Assembly (NCBI RefSeq): GCF_000736415.1
Contig: NZ_CP009043.1
Coordinates: forward strand, 310,001-374,000
Direction of reading: 5' to 3'
DNA: 64,000 nt
DNA from: Campylobacter iguaniorum
GTDB taxonomy: Bacteria; Campylobacterota; Campylobacteria; Campylobacterales; Campylobacteraceae
Shown here: positions 56,413 through 64,000 of the stretch, piece after piece
How the letters are laid out: each line of letters starts with the position of its first letter
Position numbering within the stretch: position 1 is the stretch's first letter
Made by a program: the position numbers and the translations under genes
The notes under the pieces: model-generated
Database searches by the model: none
Told to the model about the DNA's origin: nothing
Seen by the model: only the letters and a program-made list of their open reading frames with translations

Positions 56413-59400
56413 ATGGACAGATTATATTCATTTAAAGACAACTGCGGATTTGGGTTACTCGCAAATTTAAAAAACGAGCCAAGCTACCAAAATACAAGCG
56501 ATGCCATAACTGCACTAGAGCGTATGATGCACAGAGGCGCTATCGCAAGTGATGGCAAAAGTGGTGATGGCTGTGGGCTTTTGTTTTCATTGCCGACTGA
56601 CTTTATGCGAAAAATGGCAAAACAAAATGGCGTGGATCTGCCTGAGCAATTCGCTGTGGCTATGGTTTTTCTAAAAACAGACGAGCATATAGCTAAATTT
56701 GAAGAGCTGTGCCTTAAAAACGACCTAAAAGTCGTGCTAAATCGTGAGGTTCCAGTCGATACTGACGCTCTTGGCGAGCTTGCGCTTGAAACTTTGCCTA
56801 GAATAGTTCAGTTTTTTATCACGCCAAATACCATAATTGCCAAAAAATATTTTGAATCTTTGCTCTATCTTGCTAGACGCGAAATCCAAAGAGAGCTAAA
56901 AGAAGACGATGATTTTTATATCTGTTCGTTTTCAAACAAAGTCATAGTCTACAAAGGTCTTATTATGCCAACATATATAAAGACATTTTTCAAAGACCTA
57001 AAAGACAAGGATTTTGCGACTAGTTTTGCGCTTTTTCATCAAAGATTTTCTACAAATACCTTGCCAAAATGGCGTCTAGCTCAGCCTTTTAGGACTATAG
57101 CTCACAATGGAGAGATAAACTCAATCTCAGCAAACAGGACAAATTTAAAAATCCAAGAAAAATGCCTAAAAAGCCATAAATACACTGGCGATGAGCTAAA
57201 ATCACTTTTGCCAATCACTGATTCAAACAGAAGCGATAGCGCTAGTTTGGATAACTTTTTTGAGTTTTTGATAGAAAATGAGGTTGATTTTTTCAAAGCA
57301 GTTCGCTTGACAATTCCAGCTCCATGGCAAAACAGCCCATACACTGATGCAAAAATTAGATCATTTTATGAATATACAAGCCCAAATTTTTCTCCATGGG
57401 ACGGGCCTGCTGCTATTTCATTTACAAATGGTAGATTTATCGCATGTTGTTTGGATAGAAACGGTCTAAGACCAGCTAAATTTATCATCACAAAAGATGA
57501 TAGAGTGCTTATTTCAAGCGAATATGGCGTACTTGATATCGCCGAGAGTGAGATAAAAGAGCGCGGAAGACTCCAAAGCGGTCAAATGATAGGACTTGAT
57601 CTAAAATACGGCAAAATCATGAAAAATGACGAGATCAATGACTACATCAAAAATACAGCTGATTACACCAAATGGCTAAATGAAAACATGATCCACCTTG
57701 AAGAGTTCGTGGAGCTTCCATTTGAGAAATATGAAGATTATAAACTCTCAAATTTGCACGCCTTACAAAGAAACTTTAGCATCACAAATGAGTTTAAAGA
57801 GATGATTTTGACCCCAATGCTAAGTGGTGGCAAGGAAGCTACTGGCTCTATGGGCGATGATACAAGTCTGGCAGCATTTAGTGATGGTCAAAGAAGATTT
57901 AGCGACTTTTTCAAGCAAAAATTTGCCCAAGTCACAAATCCGCCGATTGATCCACTCCGTGAAATGGTCGTAATGAGTTTGAATATAACTTTTGGCGAAT
58001 ACAGAAACTTCCTAAGCGAAACAGAAGCCCACGCAAAACGTATAAAAACGATCTCTCCGATTCTTATGCAAGAGAAATTTGACGTGTTAAAAAGCTTTGG
58101 TGATGAGCATTCGCCAAGATATCAAGATGAGTTCAAAAACGCAACATTTAGCACGCTTTTTAGTGAAAATTTAAAAGGTAGTTTGGAAGACTTGGCTTAT
58201 GACGTGATAAATGCTGTTAAAAACGGAGTTCATATCGTATTACTTGATGATAGGGGTGTGGATGAAAAAACCGCCGCAATACCAATGGCAATGGCAGTTG
58301 GTAGGGTTCATCAAGCTTTAATTGAAGAGGGTCTTAGATACAAGGTCAGTATCATAGCGGTTAGTGGCGAGGTGCTAGACTCTCATAGTGTTGCTTTGAT
58401 GATAGGATATGGAGCGAGCGCTGTTTATCCCTATTTGCTCTTTGCTAGTGGATATGAACTGCTTGAGGGCAAGGATGAAACTAGTGTCAAAGTGGGGCTA
58501 AAAAACATACACCACGCTCTAAATGCTGGACTTCTAAAAACTATGTCAAAAATGGGTATAGCTACAGTTGGAAGCTATAAAAACTCAGCACTTTTTGACA
58601 TACTTGGACTTAGTAAAAATATCACAAATGAGTGTTTTAGCTCTTCAGAAGTGCTTATCCCTGGACTTGAATACAGCGATATTGAGGCTAGAGTTTTAAA
58701 AGCACACAAAAACGCATTTAATTTTGGTGAGCATTTGATACCTTTAAATTTAGGTGGATATTACAAATACCTTGACAAAGAAGAATTCCACGACTATACG
58801 CCGTTTTTGATAAACCAAATTCACAAAACAAGCATAACTGCAAATATGAATGACTTTGCTCTCATCCGCGATGCTATCAAGGGTCGTGGGCAAAGAATGG
58901 TAAGGGATTTTTTAAGTATCAAAAGCGACCGTGAGCCAATAAGTCTTGATGAAGTCGAGCCAGTAAGCGCTATCTTAAAACGCTTTAACTCAGCTGCTAT
59001 GAGTCTTGGCTCAATCAGTCCAGAAGCTCATGAGACTTTGGCGCTTGCTATGAATAAACTAGGAGCCATGAGCAACTCTGGAGAGGGTGGGGAAGCTGAT
59101 GAGCGTCTAAAAAGCCCAGCAAATTCGCAGATAAAACAGATAGCAAGCGGTAGATTTGGTGTGACTCCTGAGTACCTTGCTAGTGCTAGTGAAATTCAAA
59201 TTAAACTAGCTCAAGGCGCTAAGCCAGGTGAAGGTGGACAGCTTCCAGGATACAAGGTCACAGGACTGATTGCTACACTTCGCTATACTACTCCAGGCGT
59301 GACTCTCATCAGCCCACCGCCACATCATGATATTTATAGTATAGAAGATTTAGCTCAGCTTATCTTTGACCTTAAGCAGATAAATCCACGCGCCACAATT

Positions 59401-60810
59401 GCAGTCAAGCTAGTATCGAGCGCTGGAGTAGGCACAATTGCAGCTGGCGTGGCAAAGTGCTACGCTGATAAAATCGTCATTAGCGGCGGAGATGGTGGCA
59501 CAGGAGCTGCTAACTGGACAAGTATTAAATTTACAGGAAATCCGTGGGAGCTAGGACTTATCGAAGCTCACAACGCTTTAAAAGTCAATAATCTAAGAAG
59601 TAGCGTTCATCTCCAAACTGACGGCGGCTTAAAGATAGGCGAAGACATCATCAAAGCCGCATTGCTTGGTGCTGAAAGTTATGCTTTTGGTACGCTTGCA
59701 CTTGTGATTTTGGGCTGTAAAGTGCTAAAAATCTGCCACTTAAATCGCTGCACTGAGGGTGTGGCTACTCAAGACCCAGCTTTGAGAGATAAATTTGTAG
59801 GAAGCGTGGATAGAGTTGTGAATTATTTCACACTTTTGGCTGAAGATGTCAGACTTGAACTTGCAAAAATGGGTTATAAAAGCATGGATGAAATCATCGG
59901 TAGAAACGACCTTTTTGAGCCTGTAGAGAGCAAATTTGACCTAAGCGAGCTAACTAGAGTGATACCAGGAGCTAGTAAACACTGCGGCAAGCCAAATGAG
60001 CCATTTGATAAAAACGAGTTTGAAAAAGGCGTGTTAAAAGAGGTTTATAAAACCATACAAAATCCAGAGAGAAAAATAGTCATCGACAAGCAAATTTGCA
60101 ACCAAAATAGAAGCTTTGGAACGCTAATAAGTGGTGAAATAGCTAAATTTTATGGCAATAAAGGCTTTGAGAGCCAAACAATCAGGATAAATTTAACAGG
60201 AATCGCAGGTCAGAGCCTCGGAGCATTTTTATCAAGCGGAATGGCTTTGTATCTAAAAGGCAGCGCAAATGACTATGTAGGCAAGGGTATGAACGGCGGT
60301 CGCATCGTCATCAGTCCAGAGGACAAAGACAACTACTTCGCAGTAGCTGGAAATACATGTTTATATGGCGCGACTGGTGGCAAGCTTTTTGCTAGTGGTA
60401 TTGTGGGCGAGAGATTTTGCGTGAGAAACTCTGGGGCTACAGCAGTTGTTGAGGGCGTAGGAGACCATGCTTGTGAGTATATGACTGGCGGAGTTGTGGC
60501 GATTTTGGGTGCGACTGGTATAAACTTTGGCGCGGGAATGACTGGAGGAATTGCTTTTGTTTGGGATGAAAGAAGAGAGTTTATAGATAAGCTAAACCAA
60601 GAGCTAGTAATTGCGTTGCGTATCGATACTGATGAGATGGATGAGGTTCGCCATTTCTTAAAACGCCTACTAACTACTTATTATAACGAAACAAAAAGCG
60701 TCAGAGCTAAGCACATATTAGACAACTTTAGGGACTCTATAAGAGAGTTTTGGATGGTTAAACCAAAAGATATGACCAAATTACCACTAAATCCAGCAGA
60801 CGGAGACTAA
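56413..60810 (+). CDS. gltB: Glutamate synthase (NADPH) large subunit
   Basis: Transfers the glutamine amide to 2-oxoglutarate, giving two glutamates. The 1465-residue length is normal. The catalytic Cys is Cys11 in KDNCGFGLLA, so the propeptide is only about ten residues and must be cleaved. The class-II amidotransferase domain (to about 420) is followed by a central domain, the FMN domain with SGEGGEADERLKSPANSQIKQIASGRFGV and GGDGGTGAANWTS, and the Gly-rich beta-helix at the C terminus. The 3Fe-4S cysteines appear as CKVLKICHLNRCTEGVATQ. It is followed by gltD one base later. Confidence 0.99.
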   Translation: MDRLYSFKDNCGFGLLANLKNEPSYQNTSDAITALERMMHRGAIASDGKSGDGCGLLFSLPTDFMRKMAKQNGVDLPEQFAVAMVFLKTDEHIAKFEELCLKNDLKVVLNREVPVDTDALGELALETLPRIVQFFITPNTIIAKKYFESLLYLARREIQRELKEDDDFYICSFSNKVIVYKGLIMPTYIKTFFKDLKDKDFATSFALFHQRFSTNTLPKWRLAQPFRTIAHNGEINSISANRTNLKIQEKCLKSHKYTGDELKSLLPITDSNRSDSASLDNFFEFLIENEVDFFKAVRLTIPAPWQNSPYTDAKIRSFYEYTSPNFSPWDGPAAISFTNGRFIACCLDRNGLRPAKFIITKDDRVLISSEYGVLDIAESEIKERGRLQSGQMIGLDLKYGKIMKNDEINDYIKNTADYTKWLNENMIHLEEFVELPFEKYEDYKLSNLHALQRNFSITNEFKEMILTPMLSGGKEATGSMGDDTSLAAFSDGQRRFSDFFKQKFAQVTNPPIDPLREMVVMSLNITFGEYRNFLSETEAHAKRIKTISPILMQEKFDVLKSFGDEHSPRYQDEFKNATFSTLFSENLKGSLEDLAYDVINAVKNGVHIVLLDDRGVDEKTAAIPMAMAVGRVHQALIEEGLRYKVSIIAVSGEVLDSHSVALMIGYGASAVYPYLLFASGYELLEGKDETSVKVGLKNIHHALNAGLLKTMSKMGIATVGSYKNSALFDILGLSKNITNECFSSSEVLIPGLEYSDIEARVLKAHKNAFNFGEHLIPLNLGGYYKYLDKEEFHDYTPFLINQIHKTSITANMNDFALIRDAIKGRGQRMVRDFLSIKSDREPISLDEVEPVSAILKRFNSAAMSLGSISPEAHETLALAMNKLGAMSNSGEGGEADERLKSPANSQIKQIASGRFGVTPEYLASASEIQIKLAQGAKPGEGGQLPGYKVTGLIATLRYTTPGVTLISPPPHHDIYSIEDLAQLIFDLKQINPRATIAVKLVSSAGVGTIAAGVAKCYADKIVISGGDGGTGAANWTSIKFTGNPWELGLIEAHNALKVNNLRSSVHLQTDGGLKIGEDIIKAALLGAESYAFGTLALVILGCKVLKICHLNRCTEGVATQDPALRDKFVGSVDRVVNYFTLLAEDVRLELAKMGYKSMDEIIGRNDLFEPVESKFDLSELTRVIPGASKHCGKPNEPFDKNEFEKGVLKEVYKTIQNPERKIVIDKQICNQNRSFGTLISGEIAKFYGNKGFESQTIRINLTGIAGQSLGAFLSSGMALYLKGSANDYVGKGMNGGRIVISPEDKDNYFAVAGNTCLYGATGGKLFASGIVGERFCVRNSGATAVVEGVGDHACEYMTGGVVAILGATGINFGAGMTGGIAFVWDERREFIDKLNQELVIALRIDTDEMDEVRHFLKRLLTTYYNETKSVRAKHILDNFRDSIREFWMVKPKDMTKLPLNPADGD

Positions 60811-60811
60811 G

Positions 60812-62173
60812 ATGCAAGAATTTTTAAAAATTTCAAGAGTGAAAACTGTAAAAAGAGATGAGAGCGAAAGACTAGGTGATTTTAAAGAAATTTACTCGCT
60901 TTTAGGAGCTAAAAACGCCACAGAACAAGCCAGCAGATGCGTCCAATGTGCAAATCCGTTTTGCCATTTTACCTGTCCTTTGCATAATTACATTCCGTTT
61001 TGGTTGCTAAATACTGCAAACTCAAATTTGCAAACAGCATTTAATCTCAGCAATGAAACAAACCCATTTCCAGAGATTACTGGTAGAGTTTGTCCGCAAG
61101 ACAGACTATGCGAAGGGGCTTGCACTTTAAACTCAAATTTCGGTGCTATTGCGATAGGAAATATCGAGACATACATCACAGAAACAGGCCTTGCAAATGG
61201 ACTAAAACCGTTTAAAGATGTTAAATTTAGTGATAAAAAAGTAGCAATAATCGGCTCAGGTCCAGCAGGGCTGAGTGCAGCGACCTATCTTCTAAGAAAT
61301 GGCATAAACGCAGAGATTTTCGAAGCTGATAATAGAGCTGGTGGGCTTTTGGCTTATGGAATTCCTGGATTTAAAGTAGAAAAAATAGTAATCCAAAGAA
61401 GAGTAGATATGCTAAAAGACGCTGGAGCAGTTTTTCACACAAATACCAAAATAGACGACCGTAATTTTCATGATTTGATGAGTGAATTTGACGCGGTGAT
61501 TTTGGCTTTTGGGGCGAGATCTAGCAGAAGCCAAGGCATCGCAAACGAAAACGCAAAAGGCATTTATAAAGCGCTTGATTTTTTAACCACAGTCCAAAAA
61601 GAGCTATATAAAGAGGAGTGCGACGCTATTGATTTGGTCGGCAAAAAAGTCGTGGTAATAGGTGGTGGTGATACTGCTATGGACTGCCTAAGAAGCGCAC
61701 TTAGAAAAGGAGCTAGCAGCGCGACTTGCGTTTATAGAAGAGATAGGGCAAGTATGCCAGGAAGCAAAAAAGAGTTTGTCAATGCCACTGAAGAGGGCGC
61801 TAACTTTATATTTAATTCAGCCATAAAAGATATAGTCGTCAATGACAGCGGCGAAGTCTTAGCGCTAAATTTAGCCAAAACAACCACAAAAGATGGCAAA
61901 GTGGAGGTCATAAAAGGTGGCGAAGTCATGCAAAATGCCGACGTGGTTATCTTCGCTCTTGGCTTTGATGTAGAAAATTTAAGCTTTTTAAGTGCAAATG
62001 GAATCGAACTAGATAAATATGGCAGAGTTGCCACTGATGATTGCTTTAGAACTAGCAAAATAGGCGTTTATGCTTGTGGAGATTGCAAAAGAGGAAGTGA
62101 CCTAGTAGTAACTGCTGCTAGTGAAGGAAAAAACGTAGCAAAAGTCATAGTAAAAGATTTAAATAACCTATAA
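60812..62173 (+). CDS. gltD: Glutamate synthase small subunit
   Basis: NADPH-oxidising partner of GltB. The 453-residue product has N-terminal iron-sulfur cysteines in CVQCANPFCHFTCPLHNYIP and CPQDRLCEGAC. The FAD loop IIGSGPAGLSAATYLLRNG follows (about 146-164), then the NADPH loop VVIGGGDTAMDCLRSALRKG, and near the C terminus CGDCKRGSDLVVTAASEGK. It starts 1 base after the gltB stop codon. Confidence 0.97.
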   Translation: MQEFLKISRVKTVKRDESERLGDFKEIYSLLGAKNATEQASRCVQCANPFCHFTCPLHNYIPFWLLNTANSNLQTAFNLSNETNPFPEITGRVCPQDRLCEGACTLNSNFGAIAIGNIETYITETGLANGLKPFKDVKFSDKKVAIIGSGPAGLSAATYLLRNGINAEIFEADNRAGGLLAYGIPGFKVEKIVIQRRVDMLKDAGAVFHTNTKIDDRNFHDLMSEFDAVILAFGARSSRSQGIANENAKGIYKALDFLTTVQKELYKEECDAIDLVGKKVVVIGGGDTAMDCLRSALRKGASSATCVYRRDRASMPGSKKEFVNATEEGANFIFNSAIKDIVVNDSGEVLALNLAKTTTKDGKVEVIKGGEVMQNADVVIFALGFDVENLSFLSANGIELDKYGRVATDDCFRTSKIGVYACGDCKRGSDLVVTAASEGKNVAKVIVKDLNNL

Positions 62174-62189
62174 AATGGTTAAATTTAGA

Positions 62190-62195
62190 TATAAT
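62190..62195 (+). promoter_or_regulatory. -10 element of the LOG-family gene
   Basis: Perfect TATAAT after TTTAGA, followed by AAGGAG before the TTG start at 62219. Confidence 0.65.
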
Positions 62196-62218
62196 TCCAA
62201 AAAATTTAAGGAGCGATT

Positions 62219-62749
62219 TTGGAATATATCACTATTTTTGGATCAGCTAGATTTGATGAGCATAGCCCGTATTACAAAGCAGCTTTTAATCTAGCCTCCA
62301 AACTATCAAAGGCAGGATACGGCATAGTCACAGGTGGAAGTGGCGGTATCATGGAAGCTGCAAATAAGGGCGCGTTTTTGAGTGGTGGAGTGAGTGTGGG
62401 TATAAATGTAATCTTGCCTTTTGAGCAAAAAACTAACCCATATTGCACCACTTCAAAGCTCATAAGTAATCTTCCAGATAGAAAAAAAGAGCTTATAAGT
62501 ATGAGCGATATTTTTATCATTATGCCTGGTGGTTTTGGCACGCTTGATGAGCTTTTTGAGGTCTTGACTGAGGCTCAAACTGGCGTTAGAAAGCACAAAA
62601 TTATATTTTGTTGTAGCGATTTTTGGAATCCATTGATAGACTTTTTTAAAAATACCTTACTGCCAAATGGAGCTATTAATGATCATAGCTTTACTACATT
62701 TACCGTTCTTGATGATTTTGATGAAATTTTAGAATATATTCATAATTAG
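62219..62749 (+). CDS. LOG-family protein (cytokinin riboside 5'-monophosphate phosphoribohydrolase type)
   Basis: A 176-residue Rossmann-like protein. TGGSGGIMEAANKGA (about residues 38-52) and the diagnostic PGGFGTLDELFEVLTEAQ (about 103-120) match the PGGxGTxxE motif of the TIGR00730/LOG family. These enzymes split the ribose-phosphate bond of AMP-like nucleotides; the bacterial role is usually unassigned. The start is TTG with AAGGAG upstream. It is monocistronic, separated by 58 bases from the next gene. Confidence 0.9.
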   Translation: MEYITIFGSARFDEHSPYYKAAFNLASKLSKAGYGIVTGGSGGIMEAANKGAFLSGGVSVGINVILPFEQKTNPYCTTSKLISNLPDRKKELISMSDIFIIMPGGFGTLDELFEVLTEAQTGVRKHKIIFCCSDFWNPLIDFFKNTLLPNGAINDHSFTTFTVLDDFDEILEYIHN

Positions 62750-62773
62750 GTTATACAACAGTGATTTTTAGGG

Positions 62774-62779
62774 TATAAT
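62774..62779 (+). promoter_or_regulatory. -10 element of the unknown 171-residue gene
   Basis: Perfect TATAAT after TAGGG, 29 bases before the ATG at 62808, with AAAAGG as ribosome site. Confidence 0.65.
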
Positions 62780-62807
62780 TTTAAGCAAATATCTTAAAAG
62801 GCTTGAT

Positions 62808-63323
62808 ATGAATTTACTCTTTCGTTTTTTGAATGATGATAATACAGCGTTTAAAGAAGTTTTCACGACAGATGCTAGACTACAGATTGAGGTTGCTAGA
62901 GATACAAACTCATCTCTAGTATCGCAAAAAGCTATTTACGACTGCGATAAGACGTTTGATGAGAGATCAAGCGATTATGTTGAAAACTGTGAGCTTGTAT
63001 TTGTCCCTATATACAAGCAGTTTTTGAAGCTCAGTATCAAATCGACTTGCAAAGATGATTTTGCATTTGAGACGACTATTCCTTTTATGAGTAAAAACTT
63101 TAAAATCTCTTCTAAATACAGATACGACTACAGAAAGCTTGTAGATTTTACCAGCGATACAGAAGAAGAGAATTATATGAGTTTATTTGATATGATAACA
63201 GGAGTTATGAAAGTTTCTCGTATAGCCATAAACTACTGGCCTGAAAGTGTCGATAAAGACGGTAATAAAATCGAAGAAAAAATCCACATCATGGTAGATG
63301 CGGATCATATATTTATAAGTTAG
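62808..63323 (+). CDS. Protein of unknown function
   Basis: A 171-residue, soluble-looking protein with a clear promoter and ribosome site, so it is probably real. I do not recognise the family. The composition is acidic and aromatic; four Cys are present (in YDCDKT, ENCELV and STCKDD, with one pair 15 residues apart). No signal peptide, membrane segment or nucleotide-binding motif is seen. It ends at a strong hairpin shared with the leftward formate dehydrogenase gene and has no operon partner. Confidence 0.8.
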   Translation: MNLLFRFLNDDNTAFKEVFTTDARLQIEVARDTNSSLVSQKAIYDCDKTFDERSSDYVENCELVFVPIYKQFLKLSIKSTCKDDFAFETTIPFMSKNFKISSKYRYDYRKLVDFTSDTEEENYMSLFDMITGVMKVSRIAINYWPESVDKDGNKIEEKIHIMVDADHIFIS

Positions 63324-63339
63324 CATAAGCTAACTTATA
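63314..63339. terminator. Shared hairpin before the formate dehydrogenase gene
   Basis: Perfect 11-bp inverted repeat TATAAGTTAGC / GCTAACTTATA with a 4-base loop; it includes the stop codon of the unknown gene and lies 4 bases past the end of the convergent gene. Confidence 0.75.
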
Positions 63340-63343
63340 GGGT

Positions 63344-64000
63344 TTATCTTAAATTTGTATGGCTTGCTTCAAATTTAGATGGTTGCATAAGACCTTTTTT
63401 GACTAGTTCTTGATACCAGTAATGATGAAGTATATAGACCTCTTCTTCTTCTTTGTATCCGGTTATGATAGAGTGTATAGCACCTTTTATCGCAAAAACA
63501 GCCATATAAATATGCACTAGTAAAAACACAGCACAAACTACGCCAAGCACATTGTGGATGATTGCGCTTAGTCTTAGGACTTCTATTTGAGTTAGTCCAA
63601 AAGTCGTGCTAAGCACTGGAGTGTTGAAATCCATGAAATACATCGCAGCTCCAGTTAAAATCATCAAAAATCCACCGCCAGTAGCCACCCAAAACCACGC
63701 CTTTTGACCTGCGTTAAATTTACCAGCTGGGATAGGAGTCTTTTTCTTTGATAAGTATCCGCCGACTATCATCATCCATTTTATATCATAAAGAGATAGA
63801 AGCATTCTTTTGCCCCACATAAGAAGCATAGGAATAATACTTATAGCAAATACAATAGTCGCAAGTCCGTGTAGGTTTTTCATCAGACGCACGAAAAATC
63901 CACCACCAAAGCTATCGCCCCACATCATTATCACGCCAGTAGGCACAAGCACGACCCACGAAACAGCAGCTAATAAATGCACTAAACGAGCGTATTTTGA
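63344..64000 (-). CDS. Formate dehydrogenase cytochrome b subunit (gamma), C-terminal part
   Basis: Cut by the right window edge; reading is open through base 64000 (residues SKYARLVHLLAAVSWV precede). It is the membrane anchor that carries two b-type hemes and passes electrons from formate to quinone. The 219 visible residues have four membrane helices, including MHLLAAVSWVVLVPTGVIMMWG, LHGLATIVFAISIIPMLLMW, WFWVATGGGFLMILTGAAMYF and IIHNVLGVVCAVFLLVHIYMAVF. The His residues within them (HLLAA, LHGLA, IHNVL, VHIYM) are heme-ligand candidates. The catalytic and iron-sulfur subunits should lie beyond the edge. Confidence 0.88.
   Translation of the reverse strand, partial: SKYARLVHLLAAVSWVVLVPTGVIMMWGDSFGGGFFVRLMKNLHGLATIVFAISIIPMLLMWGKRMLLSLYDIKWMMIVGGYLSKKKTPIPAGKFNAGQKAWFWVATGGGFLMILTGAAMYFMDFNTPVLSTTFGLTQIEVLRLSAIIHNVLGVVCAVFLLVHIYMAVFAIKGAIHSIITGYKEEEEVYILHHYWYQELVKKGLMQPSKFEASHTNLR

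Overview
The window is a 64 kb stretch of an AT-rich, gene-dense epsilonproteobacterial chromosome, almost certainly Campylobacter. The gene sets clpX-mreB-mreC, cheV-cheA-cheW-serB-tal, rplY-pth, bamA/tyrA/M23 peptidase/lpxC/thrB/infB/rbfA/rimP and trpE-trpGD-trpF-trpB-trpA match the Campylobacter style of short operons, TTG/GTG starts and TATAAT-only promoters. The presence of modD, nspC, yedF-selD and an orphan pilT suggests a species outside C. jejuni/coli, perhaps the C. fetus/hyointestinalis/lanienae group; the species assignment is inference. No rRNA, tRNA or CRISPR was seen, and no gene-free stretch exceeds 300 bases.

Layout. 1-6.7 kb: end of clpX, rod-shape genes mreB and mreC, carB, modD and a short TsaC/Sua5-like gene. 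6.7-9.5 kb: a Sel1-repeat secreted protein, then a leftward operon surE-tcdA-NERD. 9.5-11.1 kb: lpxB and greA. 11.1-13.5 kb: a compact restriction-modification cassette (methyltransferase, HNH endonuclease, methyltransferase) between greA and argC. 13.5-22 kb: argC, an LpxH-like hydrolase, the chemotaxis core cheV-cheA(Y)-cheW, serB, tal and pilT. 22-26 kb: rplY, pth, nspC, yedF and selD. 25.9-26.2 kb: an unusual run of back-to-back hairpins bounded by a 21-bp direct repeat. 26.2-34.6 kb: nitroreductase, flhB, nhaA and uvrA (leftward), a dicarboxylate/sodium symporter and a DUF302 protein. 34.9-38.1 kb: a decaying accessory block with one intact and two broken genes for unrecognised proteins lacking signal peptides. 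38.2-43.6 kb: the complete trp operon. 43.7-56.3 kb: bamA, tyrA, an M23 peptidase, a phzF-family gene, lpxC, tsaB-like, thrB, ylxR, infB, rbfA, rimP and ribD. 56.4-62.2 kb: gltB-gltD. 62.2-64 kb: a LOG-family gene, an unknown conserved-looking gene and the end of a formate dehydrogenase cytochrome b subunit.

How the genes fit together. Envelope biogenesis is spread through the window (mreBC, lpxB, lpxH-like, lpxC, bamA, M23 peptidase). Motility and chemotaxis are represented by cheVAW and flhB. Nitrogen and amino-acid metabolism includes gltBD, trp, tyrA, argC, thrB, serB and carB. yedF-selD and the formate dehydrogenase subunit both point to selenium-dependent formate respiration. Three genes of the t6A/ct6A tRNA modification pathway (tsaC-like, tcdA, tsaB-like) occur at separate loci, all in short forms.

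The least explained parts are the 34.9-38.1 kb block, the hairpin cluster at 25.9-26.2 kb and the restriction-modification cassette with an A9 tract right after the endonuclease start codon.
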